From JAYFRL01 sp034925905 (GTDB lineage Bacteria; Bacillota; Clostridia; Lachnospirales; Anaerotignaceae), in contig JAYFRL010000007.1 in NCBI GenBank assembly GCA_034925905.1, forward strand, positions 1 to 42,539: a DNA stretch of 42,539 nucleotides, written 5' to 3'. Shown here in pieces: positions 24,493 to 34,110 of this stretch. The notes under the pieces are model-generated. The model was not told the origin of the DNA and made no database searches. It worked only from the letters and a program-made list of their open reading frames with translations. The number at the start of each line of letters is the position of its first letter. Position 1 is the first letter of the stretch. Position numbers and translations under genes: made by a program.

Positions 24493-24592
24493 GTTTTTAT
24501 TGAATAAAGTTTTTTTGCAATGGGCTTGGTGAGCAGCTTTTGATTATGGTAATAATTTAAACCGGTTTATTTAAAACAGGAGGCGGAACTAA

Positions 24593-25117
24593 GTGCAGGG
24601 CTTGTCTGAAATCAGGAATACTGAATTTAAAAAAGTGGCTATAGGCTATTCAGTTGAGGAAGTTGACCAATTTATAAAAGAACTGATTGTAGATTATGAA
24701 GCGATGTATACTGAAAACATTGAGCTTAAAGACAAAGTCGGCATGCTTACGGAAGGACTTTCTTATTACCGGTCTCATGAAAAATCAATAAAAGATGCTT
24801 TGGCATTTGCCGAAAACACAACGAAAGAATCAAGAGAGGCTGCGAGTAAATATGCCGAAGAAATAAGAGCGTCAGCTCAAAGGGAATCAGAGCAGCTTAT
24901 GTCTGAGTCTAGGCTTAAAGCAACAATGCTTTTGCATGATGCGGGTAAAAAGCTTGTTGACATAGAACAGAAAGTTTTAAAGCTTGAAAGTCAATACGAA
25001 CTTATGAGAACAAGAATAAAGCTCCTTCTTTATGCTGAACTTGAGCTTATAGATAAAGGTGAGATAATTTCGGAAAAAGAAAAAAGCCTGGCTAGGCCCG
25101 AAGCAAATAAAGATTAA
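24593..25117 (+). CDS. divIVA: DivIVA domain protein
   Basis: 174 residues. The N-terminal lipid-binding domain has the usual pattern (EIRNTEFKKVAIGYSVEEVDQFIKELIVDYEAMYTEN). A coiled coil then runs from about 40 to 160. DivIVA proteins sense negative membrane curvature and recruit division, pole-anchoring or sporulation partners. The start is GTG 24593 with GGAGG about 9 bases upstream. Last gene of the division cluster, followed by a terminator at 25131. Confidence 0.92.
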   Translation: MQGLSEIRNTEFKKVAIGYSVEEVDQFIKELIVDYEAMYTENIELKDKVGMLTEGLSYYRSHEKSIKDALAFAENTTKESREAASKYAEEIRASAQRESEQLMSESRLKATMLLHDAGKKLVDIEQKVLKLESQYELMRTRIKLLLYAELELIDKGEIISEKEKSLARPEANKD

Positions 25118-25130
25118 TTACTAGTGTAGC

Positions 25131-25170
25131 AAGGCTGATTGGCAATTTGCCTTTCAGCTTTATTTTTTTA
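25131..25170 (+). terminator. Intrinsic terminator after divIVA
   Basis: AAGGCTGA (25131-25138) pairs with TCAGCTTT around an inner GGCAA/TTGCC stem, followed by ATTTTTTTA. It separates the division genes from aroB. Confidence 0.75.
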
Positions 25171-25186
25171 TAAAGAAAGGATCTTT

Positions 25187-26269
25187 ATGGATAAAATAGT
25201 TGTGGACATACCCGGAAAATCATATCCTATTTATTTTACCGGTTCTTTTTTGAATATTCCTTCTTTTCTTGAAGAAAATCTCAACAACGCCCAAAAAGCT
25301 TTGATAGTATGTGATAGCAATGTTTATAAGCTTTTTGAAGACGAGGTTTTTAAAATATGCAAAAAAGTTTTTAAAAAACTTGAGGTCTTTGTTTTTTTTG
25401 CAGGAGAAGCTTCAAAAAACCTTGAAACAATAAAGGGCATGTATGCTTTAATGCTAAAATCCGGATTAGACCGCAATTCATGCGTTATAGCCCTTGGTGG
25501 CGGAGTTGCCGGAGATATGGCGGGGTTTGCAGCTGCAACATATATGCGAGGGATAGATTTTGTCCAGATACCAACCACTCTTTTAGCCGATGTTGACAGC
25601 AGCGTTGGCGGGAAAGTCGGGGTTGATTTTTCAAACAGCAAAAATATTATAGGCGCTTTTTATCAGCCTAAATTTGTATATATAAATGTTTCGGTTCTTT
25701 CAACGCTTCCAGCCAGAGAATTTTCAGCCGGGTTGGCGGAAGTCATAAAATACGGCGCCAGCTATTCAAAAGAGCTTTATAAATATGTTATTTTAAATAA
25801 AGAAAAGCTTAAAGCCCTTGATGAAGATGTTTTAAAAGAAACAATCAAAAAATGCTGCGCTATAAAAGCTGAAATCGTAGCTAAAGACGAAAAAGAAAGC
25901 GGTTTAAGAGAAATCCTTAATTTCGGTCATACAATCGGTCATGCTGTTGAATCGGCATCGGGATTTAATTATCTCCACGGTGAATGTGTTTCTATAGGTA
26001 TGGTTGCTGTGTTTTATATTTCAATGCGTATGGGACTTGTTTCTGGAACAGAAGCGGAGTCGCTCAAAAACCTTTTAAGCTTTTTTGATTTACCATTAAA
26101 AGCAGAGGGATTAAATATAGACGATGTTTATGAACTCCTTTTTCATGATAAGAAAACAAGAGACAACAAAATAAAATTTATACTTCCCAACGGATTAGGC
26201 AAATATATAAAATCGGATGAAATAGCCGAGGCTCTAATTAGAGATGCCATAGCTTATGTTTTAAAATAA
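25187..26269 (+). CDS. aroB: 3-dehydroquinate synthase
   Basis: 360 residues. It converts DAHP to 3-dehydroquinate, the second step of the shikimate pathway, with NAD and a divalent metal. Key motifs: GGGVAGDMAGFAAATYMRGIDFVQIPTTLLADVDSSVGGKVGVDF (about 105-150, broken here only by its own length), GLAEVIKYG with the metal-ligand Glu, and NFGHTIGHAVE with the metal-ligand His. I chose ATG 25187, behind AAAGG, over the upstream in-frame codon in the terminator. No other shikimate gene is nearby. lspA follows after 19 bases, so it probably leads the lspA-rluD-smc-ftsY string. Confidence 0.95.
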   Translation: MDKIVVDIPGKSYPIYFTGSFLNIPSFLEENLNNAQKALIVCDSNVYKLFEDEVFKICKKVFKKLEVFVFFAGEASKNLETIKGMYALMLKSGLDRNSCVIALGGGVAGDMAGFAAATYMRGIDFVQIPTTLLADVDSSVGGKVGVDFSNSKNIIGAFYQPKFVYINVSVLSTLPAREFSAGLAEVIKYGASYSKELYKYVILNKEKLKALDEDVLKETIKKCCAIKAEIVAKDEKESGLREILNFGHTIGHAVESASGFNYLHGECVSIGMVAVFYISMRMGLVSGTEAESLKNLLSFFDLPLKAEGLNIDDVYELLFHDKKTRDNKIKFILPNGLGKYIKSDEIAEALIRDAIAYVLK

Positions 26270-26288
26270 TTTATAAAGGCGGTAAAGG

Positions 26289-26744
26289 ATGTATATTATA
26301 GGTATTTTAGGAGTTATTGTATTGATTGCCATAGACAGGTTCACGAAATATTTAGCTGTTTTGAACCTTGAGCCGTCAGAAAGTATAACATTTATAAAAG
26401 GGTTTATGGATTTTACGCTTATTAAAAATACCGGCGCCGCTTTTGGTATGCTTGAAGGAGCAAGATGGTTTTTTATTGTTTTAACCGTGCTTGTTCTTGC
26501 TTTTATTATTTATTACTACAGGAAAATACCTATAAATAAAAACTATAACATAATACGAGGCGCTCTTGTTTTTATATCCGCAGGAGCCATAGGAAACTTT
26601 CTAGACAGGGTTATAAACGGCTATGTAACGGATTTTTTCGAATTTACTTTTTTCTCTTTTCCTGTTTTTAATGTGGCTGATATTTTTGTTGTATGCGGGA
26701 CTTTTGTTTTGGCTTATATGATGCTTTTTAAAATAAAGGATTGA
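26289..26744 (+). CDS. lspA: Lipoprotein signal peptidase II
   Basis: 151 residues with four transmembrane helices. The catalytic aspartates are D106 (GNFLDRVING) and D131 (FNVADIF), with NTGAAFGM in between as in all LspA. It cleaves prolipoproteins after lipid modification; the SpoIID lipoprotein at 4500 would be a client. ATG is behind AAAGGCGG. The stop almost touches the start of the pseudouridine synthase gene. Confidence 0.95.
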   Translation: MYIIGILGVIVLIAIDRFTKYLAVLNLEPSESITFIKGFMDFTLIKNTGAAFGMLEGARWFFIVLTVLVLAFIIYYYRKIPINKNYNIIRGALVFISAGAIGNFLDRVINGYVTDFFEFTFFSFPVFNVADIFVVCGTFVLAYMMLFKIKD

Positions 26745-26749
26745 ATATC

Positions 26750-27667
26750 ATGAAAAACTACAAATTTGCAGTTGAGAACACCGATGAAGGAACAAGAGTG
26801 GATTCGTTCATTTCAGGAGAAATAGACGATATCTCAAGAAATTCTGTTCAAAGGCTTATAGATGAGGCTCTTGTGTTTGTAAACGAAAACTCCGTAAAGT
26901 CAAACTACAGGCTTAAAAAAGGAGATATAATAGATGTAACCATTCCTGATCCGAAGGAAATAGAGATTCTTCCTGAAGACATTCCTCTTGACATACTTTA
27001 TGAGGATGCTGAGCTTATAGTTATAAATAAACCAAAAGGGATGGTTGTTCATCCAGCTCCGGGGCATTATACGGGAACGCTTGTGAATGCGCTGATGTTT
27101 CATTGCAAAAACAGCCTTTCCGGCATAAATGATGTTTTGCGCCCGGGTATAGTGCACAGGATAGATAAGGATACCTCAGGGGTTATTGTTGCCGCGAAAA
27201 CAAACCGCGCTCATCAAAGCCTTACGCTTCAGCTTGCAGAGCACAGCATAACAAGATGCTACAATGCTATAGTCTTCAATAAGGTTAAAGAAGACGAAGG
27301 TACAATAGACAAGCCTATAGGAAGGCATCCTTTTGAAAGAAAGAAAATGGCTGTTACTGAAAGAAAAAGCAAAAGAGCTGTAACCCATTATAAGGTTTTG
27401 GAGCGGTTAGGCAAATTTACATATATAGAAGCCAGGCTTGAAACAGGGCGAACCCATCAGATAAGAGTGCATATGGCGTATATTGGGCATCCTCTCTTGG
27501 GTGACACAGTTTACGGTTCTTCAAAGCAGCCGTTTAACACCGATGGGCAGGTCCTTCATGCAAGAGTTTTAGGCTTTATTCATCCGGTTACGGGTGAATA
27601 TATGGAGTTTTGCGCAAACCTTCCTGAGTATTTTGAAAAACTGCTTAAGAAAGTATCAAAAATATAA
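26750..27667 (+). CDS. RluA/RluD-family pseudouridine synthase
   Basis: 305 residues. An N-terminal S4 RNA-binding domain (about 12-75) is followed by the catalytic domain with HRIDKDTSGVIV; D139 is the catalytic aspartate. LETGRTHQIRVHMAYIGHPLLGD is the second family block. It isomerises uridines in 23S rRNA or tRNA. The RluD type fits best (S4 domain, length, lspA neighbour as in Bacillus ylyB), but the exact site is not predictable. I chose ATG 26750, behind AAAGGA at about 9 bases, over the TTG at 26741 that overlaps the lspA stop. Confidence 0.92.
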   Translation: MKNYKFAVENTDEGTRVDSFISGEIDDISRNSVQRLIDEALVFVNENSVKSNYRLKKGDIIDVTIPDPKEIEILPEDIPLDILYEDAELIVINKPKGMVVHPAPGHYTGTLVNALMFHCKNSLSGINDVLRPGIVHRIDKDTSGVIVAAKTNRAHQSLTLQLAEHSITRCYNAIVFNKVKEDEGTIDKPIGRHPFERKKMAVTERKSKRAVTHYKVLERLGKFTYIEARLETGRTHQIRVHMAYIGHPLLGDTVYGSSKQPFNTDGQVLHARVLGFIHPVTGEYMEFCANLPEYFEKLLKKVSKI

Positions 27668-27729
27668 GGTTAAATTTGTTCTGAAATATATTTTTGCAGC
27701 AAAATAAAACATATCAAACGAGGTGTGGT

Positions 27730-30700
27730 ATGTATTTAAAAAGACTTGATATACAAGGCTTTAAATCTTTTCCCGAAAAAGCCAGACTTGAATTTGATAA
27801 AGGCATAACCGCCGTTGTGGGTCCAAACGGAAGCGGCAAAAGCAACATCTCCGATGCCGTAAGATGGGTAATAGGAGAACAGAGGCCTAAAAGCTTGCGC
27901 GGTGAAAAAATGGAAGACGTTATATTCGCGGGAACCCAAAACAGGAAACCTCTTGGTTTTGCGGAAGTAAGCATAACCATGGATAATTCCGATATGGGTC
28001 TTCCCATAGAATTTTCTGAAGTTACGGTTACAAGAAGAACATACCGCTCCGGCGAAAGCGATTTTCTTATAAACGGCTCACCATGCCGCCTAAAGGATGT
28101 ACACGAGCTTTTTATGGATACGGGTGTAGGCCGCGAAGGCTATTCCATAATAGGGCAAGGCAGGATAGATGAGATATTAAGCGTAAAATCAGAGGACAGG
28201 CGCAAGCTTTTTGAAGAAGCAGCCGGTATTGTTAAATATAAAAACAGGCGTCAGGAAGCTCTTTTAAAGCTTGAAAAGGAACACGAAACTCTTTCAAGAG
28301 TCGGAGATATTTTAAACGAGCTTGAAGGACGGATAGAGCCTTTGAAGGAGCAATCCGAAAGAGCCAGGGAATATCTTTTGCTTAAAGAAAACCTTAAACT
28401 TAAGGATATAAATCTTTTTGTAAGTAGGTATGACAAAATTAATTCCGAGCTTATAGAAGCTGAGAAAGGCATACTTTCAGTTAATGAAAGCATTTCCTTT
28501 GAGAATAATAACATTGAAAAAACAAAAGCGGATATATCGGTATTAAAAGAAAAAATCTCTGAAGCCGAGAAAAATATATGTGAACTAAACGATAAAATAG
28601 CCGAAACAATGTCGGGAAATGAAAAGCTTGAAGGAAACTTGAGGCTTGAGAAACAAAATCTTCAAAATACAGAAGAAAATATAATAAGAATAAAAAACGA
28701 ATCGGAAGCAAAAGCAAATAAAATAGAAGGATATGAAAATGAAGTTTTAGCTTTAAACTCCAAAGCTGAGGATATAAAAATTTCAGAAGACTCATGGGAA
28801 AGCGAGCTCGCAAAAAAAGAAGAAGCTCTTTTAAAGTCCAACGAAATTGTAAGTGGAAAAGAAGAAGGTCTTATGGGGCTTAAAACTGAAATGATAGAAA
28901 AAATTAAGCTTACAACCGAAATAAAGTTTTCAATAGAACGAAATTTAAGCATAACAGAGCAGTTTGACGACCGCAAAATCAAGATAGAAGAAGAAAAGAA
29001 ATACATAAAAGCCCAGATAAACAACAATAACATTAATATACTTGCCTCCGAAAAAAGGTTTGAAGAAAGCACCCATACCATAGAAAGGGTTTTTGAAGAA
29101 ACAAAAAGATTTCAAGCTTCAAAAAACATAATAGGCCAAACGGTTTCAGATTTTAAATCAAGGCTCGATAAAAACACGGACGAAATAAAAAGCATATCCT
29201 CAAAGCTTAACCTTCTTAAAGATATGAAAAAGGAAAGGGAAGGCTTTTATAAGAGTGTAAAAACATTGCTTGAGCGAAAAGATGACCCTTCTCTTCCAGG
29301 CATAAACGGGGTTGTTGCGGAGCTTTTCAGCGTTAAAGCAGGCTTTGAGGTTGCCATTGAAGCAGCCTTGGGACAGGCCGTCCAAAATATCATAACCGAT
29401 ACAGATAAAGATGCTTCAAAAGCCATTAATTATCTTAAGAAAAACGACCTTGGTAGGGCAACATTCCTGCCGGTTTCGGCTATAAAAGCTTCGGTTTTAG
29501 AGAACAAAGAAGAAGTTTTAAAGGATAAGCTCGTTTTTGGTATAGGTATAGATTTTATAGAGTGTGACAAAAAATATTTAAACATAGCCTCAAGCTTTTT
29601 AGGCAGGGTTATTGTAACCCAGAATATAGAAGATGCGGTTAATATAGCCAGAAAATTTAATTACAGGTTTAAAATAGTTACTTTAGACGGAGATATAATA
29701 AATGCTGGAGGCTCTATTACAGGAGGAAGCAAAACAAAGAATTCCCTTGGCGTTTTCAGCAGAAACAGGGAAATTTCGGAGCTTGAAGAAGCTTATAATA
29801 AATCTGTTTTAAAATCAAGGGAAACAGAAGAAAATATAGCTTCGCTTGAGGCTCGCTTATCAGAAGCCGATAAATCCCTTTTATGCCTTTCTTCCGAAAG
29901 CCAAAAGGCTGAGATAGCCGTTGCCGGCGCAAAGCATGAAATAGAACAATCAAAAGCTTTATTGGTTGAATATGAGCAAAAGCTTAAATATTATGCACTT
30001 GAGGAAAATCAGCTTGACGAACAGCTTGAAGACGCAAGAGTAAGCAGCGATGAGCTTAAAGAGAAATTATCGGATATAGAAGAAGAAATAAAAGATATAG
30101 ATGATATCCTTACCAGATCCCAGGACAGCATAAAAGAAAACAAAGAAGAACGTGAAACCCTTATGGAAGAAATTACAAAGCTTAAGGTTGATATTTCGGC
30201 AAGCAGACAAAACAGGGTTGCGCTTGACGAAAACATAGAACGTATATTGCTTGAAAAAGGAGAGCTTTTTTCATCAATACAAAAATCGGAAGAGGATATA
30301 ATAAGGCTTGAAGCCAAAAAAGAAGAAAGGCAAGAGCTTATTTTATGCATAACCGAGGATATAAGGCTTGGCTCTCAAAAGCTTAACCAGCTTAAAGAAA
30401 GCATGAATGCCATATTTAAAGAGAAAGAAAAGACAGCCTTAGAGCTTGAAACCCTTGAAAATGATATTATGGGTTCTACTCAAAAAATAAGCTCTTTTAA
30501 TAACCAGATATTTAAAATAGAGGCTAGAAAAGAGAGATTATCTGAAGACCTTCAAAAGCTTACGGATGAGATATGGTATGAATATGAGATTACATATAAC
30601 AGCGCAAAAGCCTTGCCGCATATTGATATTTCGGAAATCCAGCTTCAAAAAGAAGTTCGGGAGCTTAAAGATTCTATACATAGCTTGGGCGATGTGAATG

Positions 30701-31275
30701 TGAATTCCATTGAAGAATATAAAAAAGTGAGTGAAAGGCACTTGTTTTTATCGACACAAAGGGAAGATATATTGAAAGCCGAATCGAAGCTTACAGAACT
30801 CATATCAAAGCTTTCCGTTATTATGGAAGAACAGTTTAAAGAACAGTTTAAAGCCATTTCAGAGAGCTTTAACGAGGTTTTCAGGGATATTTTCGGCGGA
30901 GGGAAAGCAGAGCTTAAAATGAGTGATGATTATGATGTTTTAAATTCACCTATAGAAATAATAGCGAAGCCTCCGGGGAAAATAATGCAAAATATGCTTT
31001 TGCTCTCTGGAGGGGAAAGAGCACTTACAGCTATTGCTCTTTTGTTTTCCATACTTAAAATGAAACCGTCACCGTTTTGTATATTGGATGAAATAGAAGC
31101 TGCTTTGGACGACGCTAACATAAAACGGTTTTCAGACTATTTAAAGCGGCTTTCAAATGATACACAGTTTATAGTTATAACCCACAGAAAAGGTACCATG
31201 GAGGTTAGCGATGTTATATATGGAATAACAATGCAGGAGCAAGGAATTTCAAAGCTTGTTTCGGTGAGCTTTTAA
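27730..31275 (+). CDS. smc: Chromosome partition protein SMC
   Basis: 1181 residues, full length. The N-terminal Walker A is GPNGSGKSNI (31-40, K37) in the SMC context GFKSFPEKARLEF. Two long coiled coils (about 165-490 and 680-1010) flank the hinge (about 500-670: LPGINGVVAELF, AGGSITGGSKTKN). The C-terminal ABC head has LLSGGERALTAIALLFSILKMKPSPF and the Walker B CILDEIEAALDD. With ScpAB, not present here, it extrudes DNA loops and condenses and segregates the chromosome. ATG is behind GAGGTG. ftsY follows after 25 bases. Confidence 0.96.
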   Translation: MYLKRLDIQGFKSFPEKARLEFDKGITAVVGPNGSGKSNISDAVRWVIGEQRPKSLRGEKMEDVIFAGTQNRKPLGFAEVSITMDNSDMGLPIEFSEVTVTRRTYRSGESDFLINGSPCRLKDVHELFMDTGVGREGYSIIGQGRIDEILSVKSEDRRKLFEEAAGIVKYKNRRQEALLKLEKEHETLSRVGDILNELEGRIEPLKEQSERAREYLLLKENLKLKDINLFVSRYDKINSELIEAEKGILSVNESISFENNNIEKTKADISVLKEKISEAEKNICELNDKIAETMSGNEKLEGNLRLEKQNLQNTEENIIRIKNESEAKANKIEGYENEVLALNSKAEDIKISEDSWESELAKKEEALLKSNEIVSGKEEGLMGLKTEMIEKIKLTTEIKFSIERNLSITEQFDDRKIKIEEEKKYIKAQINNNNINILASEKRFEESTHTIERVFEETKRFQASKNIIGQTVSDFKSRLDKNTDEIKSISSKLNLLKDMKKEREGFYKSVKTLLERKDDPSLPGINGVVAELFSVKAGFEVAIEAALGQAVQNIITDTDKDASKAINYLKKNDLGRATFLPVSAIKASVLENKEEVLKDKLVFGIGIDFIECDKKYLNIASSFLGRVIVTQNIEDAVNIARKFNYRFKIVTLDGDIINAGGSITGGSKTKNSLGVFSRNREISELEEAYNKSVLKSRETEENIASLEARLSEADKSLLCLSSESQKAEIAVAGAKHEIEQSKALLVEYEQKLKYYALEENQLDEQLEDARVSSDELKEKLSDIEEEIKDIDDILTRSQDSIKENKEERETLMEEITKLKVDISASRQNRVALDENIERILLEKGELFSSIQKSEEDIIRLEAKKEERQELILCITEDIRLGSQKLNQLKESMNAIFKEKEKTALELETLENDIMGSTQKISSFNNQIFKIEARKERLSEDLQKLTDEIWYEYEITYNSAKALPHIDISEIQLQKEVRELKDSIHSLGDVNVNSIEEYKKVSERHLFLSTQREDILKAESKLTELISKLSVIMEEQFKEQFKAISESFNEVFRDIFGGGKAELKMSDDYDVLNSPIEIIAKPPGKIMQNMLLLSGGERALTAIALLFSILKMKPSPFCILDEIEAALDDANIKRFSDYLKRLSNDTQFIVITHRKGTMEVSDVIYGITMQEQGISKLVSVSF

Positions 31276-31300
31276 TGAAATATTATAGAAGGTGGTAAAT

Positions 31301-32428
31301 ATGGGGATATTTGATTTTTTAAAACCACAAAACAAACAGGAAGAAACTCAAAACGAAGCTTTAAATGAAAACGAAGCTTTAAATATAGGAAGTGCTGAAG
31401 AAAGCTCGGAAAACGAAAATTCTTTTAAAAACCTGGAAGAAAAAGAACCCGAAACCAAAGAACCGCTTTTGCCAACAGAAGAAAACCAGTCAGAGAAAGA
31501 GCTGCCCAAAAGCGAAGGAAACGGACTTTTTAAAAACCTGTTTAAAGGGCTTACAAAAACAAGAGAAAGCGTTTTATCAGGTATGGACGCAGTGCTTGGC
31601 AGCTTTAAAAAGATTGACGAAGAGCTTTTTGAGGAGCTTGAAGAGCTTTTAATAATGGCGGACATAGGCTTTGAGCCTACCATGAATATTTTAGATAGGC
31701 TTAGGGTGAGAGTTAAGAAAGAAAACGTGTCTGATCCGTCTAAGATTAAGAGCCTTCTAATAGACGAGATAACAGAGATTTTAAAAAGCGGTGAAGAAGA
31801 AAAACCGCTAAAAACTCCAACTGTAATACTTGTTATCGGAGTTAACGGAGTAGGCAAAACAACAACAATAGGCAAACTTGCCTTTAAATTTAAGAAGGAT
31901 GACAAATCCGTTGTTCTTGCCGCTGCGGATACTTTCCGTGCCGCCGCGATAGACCAGCTTGAAATATGGGGTGAGCGTGCGGGAATTGAAGTTATAAAGC
32001 ATGAAGAAAACTCAGATCCTGCAGCTGTCGTGTTTGACGCAGTAAACTATGCCAAAAACAAAAAAACGGATATTTTGATATGTGATACTGCGGGGAGGCT
32101 TCATAATAAGAAAAATCTCATGGATGAGCTTAAAAAAATATCAAATGTCATATCAAAGGAATATCCAAAAGCAAATAAAGAGGTATATTTGGTTATTGAT
32201 GCAACAACAGGGCAAAACGCCCTCCAGCAGGCAAAGATTTTTACGGAAACCGCCCAAATAACAGGCATAATATTAACAAAGCTTGATGGGACAGCAAAAG
32301 GCGGAATAGTTATAGCGATAAAAGAAGGATTAAACATGCCGATAAAATATATTGGCGTCGGCGAAGCTATTGAAGATTTACAGGAGTTTGATCCATATTC
32401 CTTTGCAAAAGCTATATTTGGAGAATAG
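31301..32428 (+). CDS. ftsY: Signal recognition particle receptor FtsY
   Basis: 375 residues. A short amphipathic start (MGIFDFLKP) suits membrane contact. An acidic Glu/Asn-rich A domain follows, then the NG domain: GVNGVGKTTTIGKLAF (G1), DTFRAAAIDQL (G2), DTAGRLHNKKNLMDEL (G3) and TKLDGTAKGG (G4). It receives SRP-bound ribosomes and hands nascent membrane proteins to SecYEG. ATG 31301 is preceded by AAGGTGG at 5 bases. The smc-ftsY order is standard in Firmicutes. Confidence 0.96.
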   Translation: MGIFDFLKPQNKQEETQNEALNENEALNIGSAEESSENENSFKNLEEKEPETKEPLLPTEENQSEKELPKSEGNGLFKNLFKGLTKTRESVLSGMDAVLGSFKKIDEELFEELEELLIMADIGFEPTMNILDRLRVRVKKENVSDPSKIKSLLIDEITEILKSGEEEKPLKTPTVILVIGVNGVGKTTTIGKLAFKFKKDDKSVVLAAADTFRAAAIDQLEIWGERAGIEVIKHEENSDPAAVVFDAVNYAKNKKTDILICDTAGRLHNKKNLMDELKKISNVISKEYPKANKEVYLVIDATTGQNALQQAKIFTETAQITGIILTKLDGTAKGGIVIAIKEGLNMPIKYIGVGEAIEDLQEFDPYSFAKAIFGE

Positions 32429-32429
32429 A

Positions 32430-32470
32430 AAATATTGAAGGCGACGCATTTGGCATCGCCTTCAATATTT
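32430..32470. terminator. Bidirectional terminator between ftsY and gltX
   Basis: A perfect 15-bp stem AAATATTGAAGGCGA/TCGCCTTCAATATTT with an 11-base loop lies between the two convergent stops. Confidence 0.85.
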
Positions 32471-32471
32471 A

Positions 32472-33917
32472 TCAGTTTAATTTTTTTATTCCCTTTTTAA
32501 TGAGTTTAATGGTTTCTTCTTTACCTAAAATTTCAGCAAGCTCAAAGGCTCCTCCGGGAGAAGAAGGCTTACCTGAAAGAGCTGTTCTTATAGGCCAAAG
32601 CATTTGGCCATTTTTTATGCCTTTTTCCTCTATAAGCGCCATTATGGCGTCATGTATGCTGGCTATATCCCAGCTTTTAAGGCTTTCCAAAACAGGCAGA
32701 CAGGAGACTAAGCTGTCCAGTGAATTTTCAAGGTTTGTCTTCATTTTTTTATGCTCATACAATTCATTTTCATATTCCGGAAGTTCATCAAATAAATCTA
32801 CAAGCTCTGGTATTTGGTTTAAGGTTTCAAGCCTTGTTTTAAGAAGCTCAGAAACCTTCTTAAGGTCTATCAAAGGATTGTTTATCGATGCGGCAAGCTT
32901 GTCCTTTGCAATGGTAAAAAACTTTTCTTCATCCATGTTTTTGAAATACTCGCTGTTCATCCATGCAAGCTTTTTGATATCGAATATTGAAGGCGATTTG
33001 CTTAAGCCGGAGAGTTTAAATGACTTTGTAAGCTCATCGAGCGTAAAAATTTCTTGATTATCCTCAGGTGACCAGCCGAGAAGGGCGATATAATTTATTA
33101 TGGCTTCAGGAATATATCCGTCTTCAATGAGGTCTTCAAACGATTTATCTCCATGGCGTTTTGAAAGCTTATGCTGGGCATCCCTCATAACCGGAGGAAG
33201 ATGCACATATTCAGGAGCTGTCCAACCGAAAGCATCATAAAGCAGATTATATTTCGGAGTGGAAGAAAGATATTCGCTTCCTCTTACAACATGGGTTATA
33301 TTCATAAGATGGTCGTCAACTACATTGGCAAAATTATATGTCGGAAAACCGTCGGACTTAATAAGTATCTGGTCATCCAGCTCGGAATTTTCAACGGTTA
33401 TATCTCCGTAAACCATGTCGTTGAATGTTGTTTTGCCTTCCGTCGGCATTTTCTGGCGTATAACAAAAGGAAGCCCGGCTTTAAGATTTTCTTCTATTTC
33501 ATCTTTTGACAGGGAAAGGCAATGCCTGTCATACCTTGAAAATTCTAAACCCTCGTCGTTTTTTTCTTTAAGCGATTCAAGGCGTTCTTTGGTACAGAAG
33601 CAATAGTATGCCTTTCCGCTTTCAACAAGCTTAAGGGCATATTCCATATATATCCCCATTCTTTGACTTTGGACATAAGGCCCATAGTCTCCACCTATAT
33701 CCGGACCTTCGTCATGCTTTAATCCAGTTGTTTTAAGGGTTTTATATATAACGTCAACAGAGCCTAAAACCATTCGTCCTTGGTCTGTATCCTCAATGCG
33801 CAAAATAAATTTACCGCCTTTTGATTTTGCTATAAGGTATTCATAAAGGGCAGTCCTTAAGTTTCCGATATGCATATAGCCTGTCGGGCTTGGGGCAAAC
33901 CTTGTTCTTATTTCCAT
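32472..33917 (-). CDS. gltX: Glutamate--tRNA ligase
   Basis: 481 residues, class I synthetase. The HIGH motif appears as HIGN (16-19) in FAPSPTGYMHIGNLRTAL, and the KMSKS loop as KLSKRHGDK (near 247-255). The C-terminal anticodon-binding helical domain is complete. It charges tRNA-Glu. In Clostridia, which usually lack GlnRS, such enzymes often also charge tRNA-Gln for GatCAB; that cannot be told from this window. ATG 33917 has AAGGAAG about 6 bases upstream. Single gene. I see no T-box in the 190-base upstream gap. Confidence 0.95.
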   Translation of the reverse strand: MEIRTRFAPSPTGYMHIGNLRTALYEYLIAKSKGGKFILRIEDTDQGRMVLGSVDVIYKTLKTTGLKHDEGPDIGGDYGPYVQSQRMGIYMEYALKLVESGKAYYCFCTKERLESLKEKNDEGLEFSRYDRHCLSLSKDEIEENLKAGLPFVIRQKMPTEGKTTFNDMVYGDITVENSELDDQILIKSDGFPTYNFANVVDDHLMNITHVVRGSEYLSSTPKYNLLYDAFGWTAPEYVHLPPVMRDAQHKLSKRHGDKSFEDLIEDGYIPEAIINYIALLGWSPEDNQEIFTLDELTKSFKLSGLSKSPSIFDIKKLAWMNSEYFKNMDEEKFFTIAKDKLAASINNPLIDLKKVSELLKTRLETLNQIPELVDLFDELPEYENELYEHKKMKTNLENSLDSLVSCLPVLESLKSWDIASIHDAIMALIEEKGIKNGQMLWPIRTALSGKPSSPGGAFELAEILGKEETIKLIKKGIKKLN

Positions 33918-34004
33918 TAGTATCTTCCTTTCATATTTTTATACCATATAATATTATACTTTATTTTTGGATAAGTAAATAGATTAAACCAAAATTAGCA
34001 TAAG

Positions 34005-34068
34005 TGAACAGCCTAAAATATGAAGAATATAATAATTAAAAAGAAGCTTATTTTATAAGATTCTTTTT
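34005..34068 (+). promoter_or_regulatory. Likely feoAB promoter with a hairpin at the transcript start
   Basis: TGAACA (34005-34010) and TATAAT (34028-34033) have a 17-base spacer. The predicted start near 34040 falls at a 14-bp AT-rich stem (AAAAAGAAGCTTAT 34038-34051 with ATAAGATTCTTTTT 34055-34068, one mismatch, loop TTT). The hairpin would sit at the 5' end of the mRNA, about 40 bases before feoA. I see no convincing Fur box. Confidence 0.45.
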
Positions 34069-34110
34069 GTTTAATACCCGGTTTATACAACCTGCAAGGA
34101 GGAGTCATAT

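Noticed and set aside
32500..33057. 185-codon ORF antisense to gltX
   Set aside because: Ser/Phe-rich shadow of a well-recognised gene in another frame.
33918..34004. T-box or other riboswitch in the gltX/feoA gap
   Set aside because: No T-box sequence or riboswitch core could be recognised; the gap is plain AT-rich sequence apart from the feoAB promoter and hairpin.
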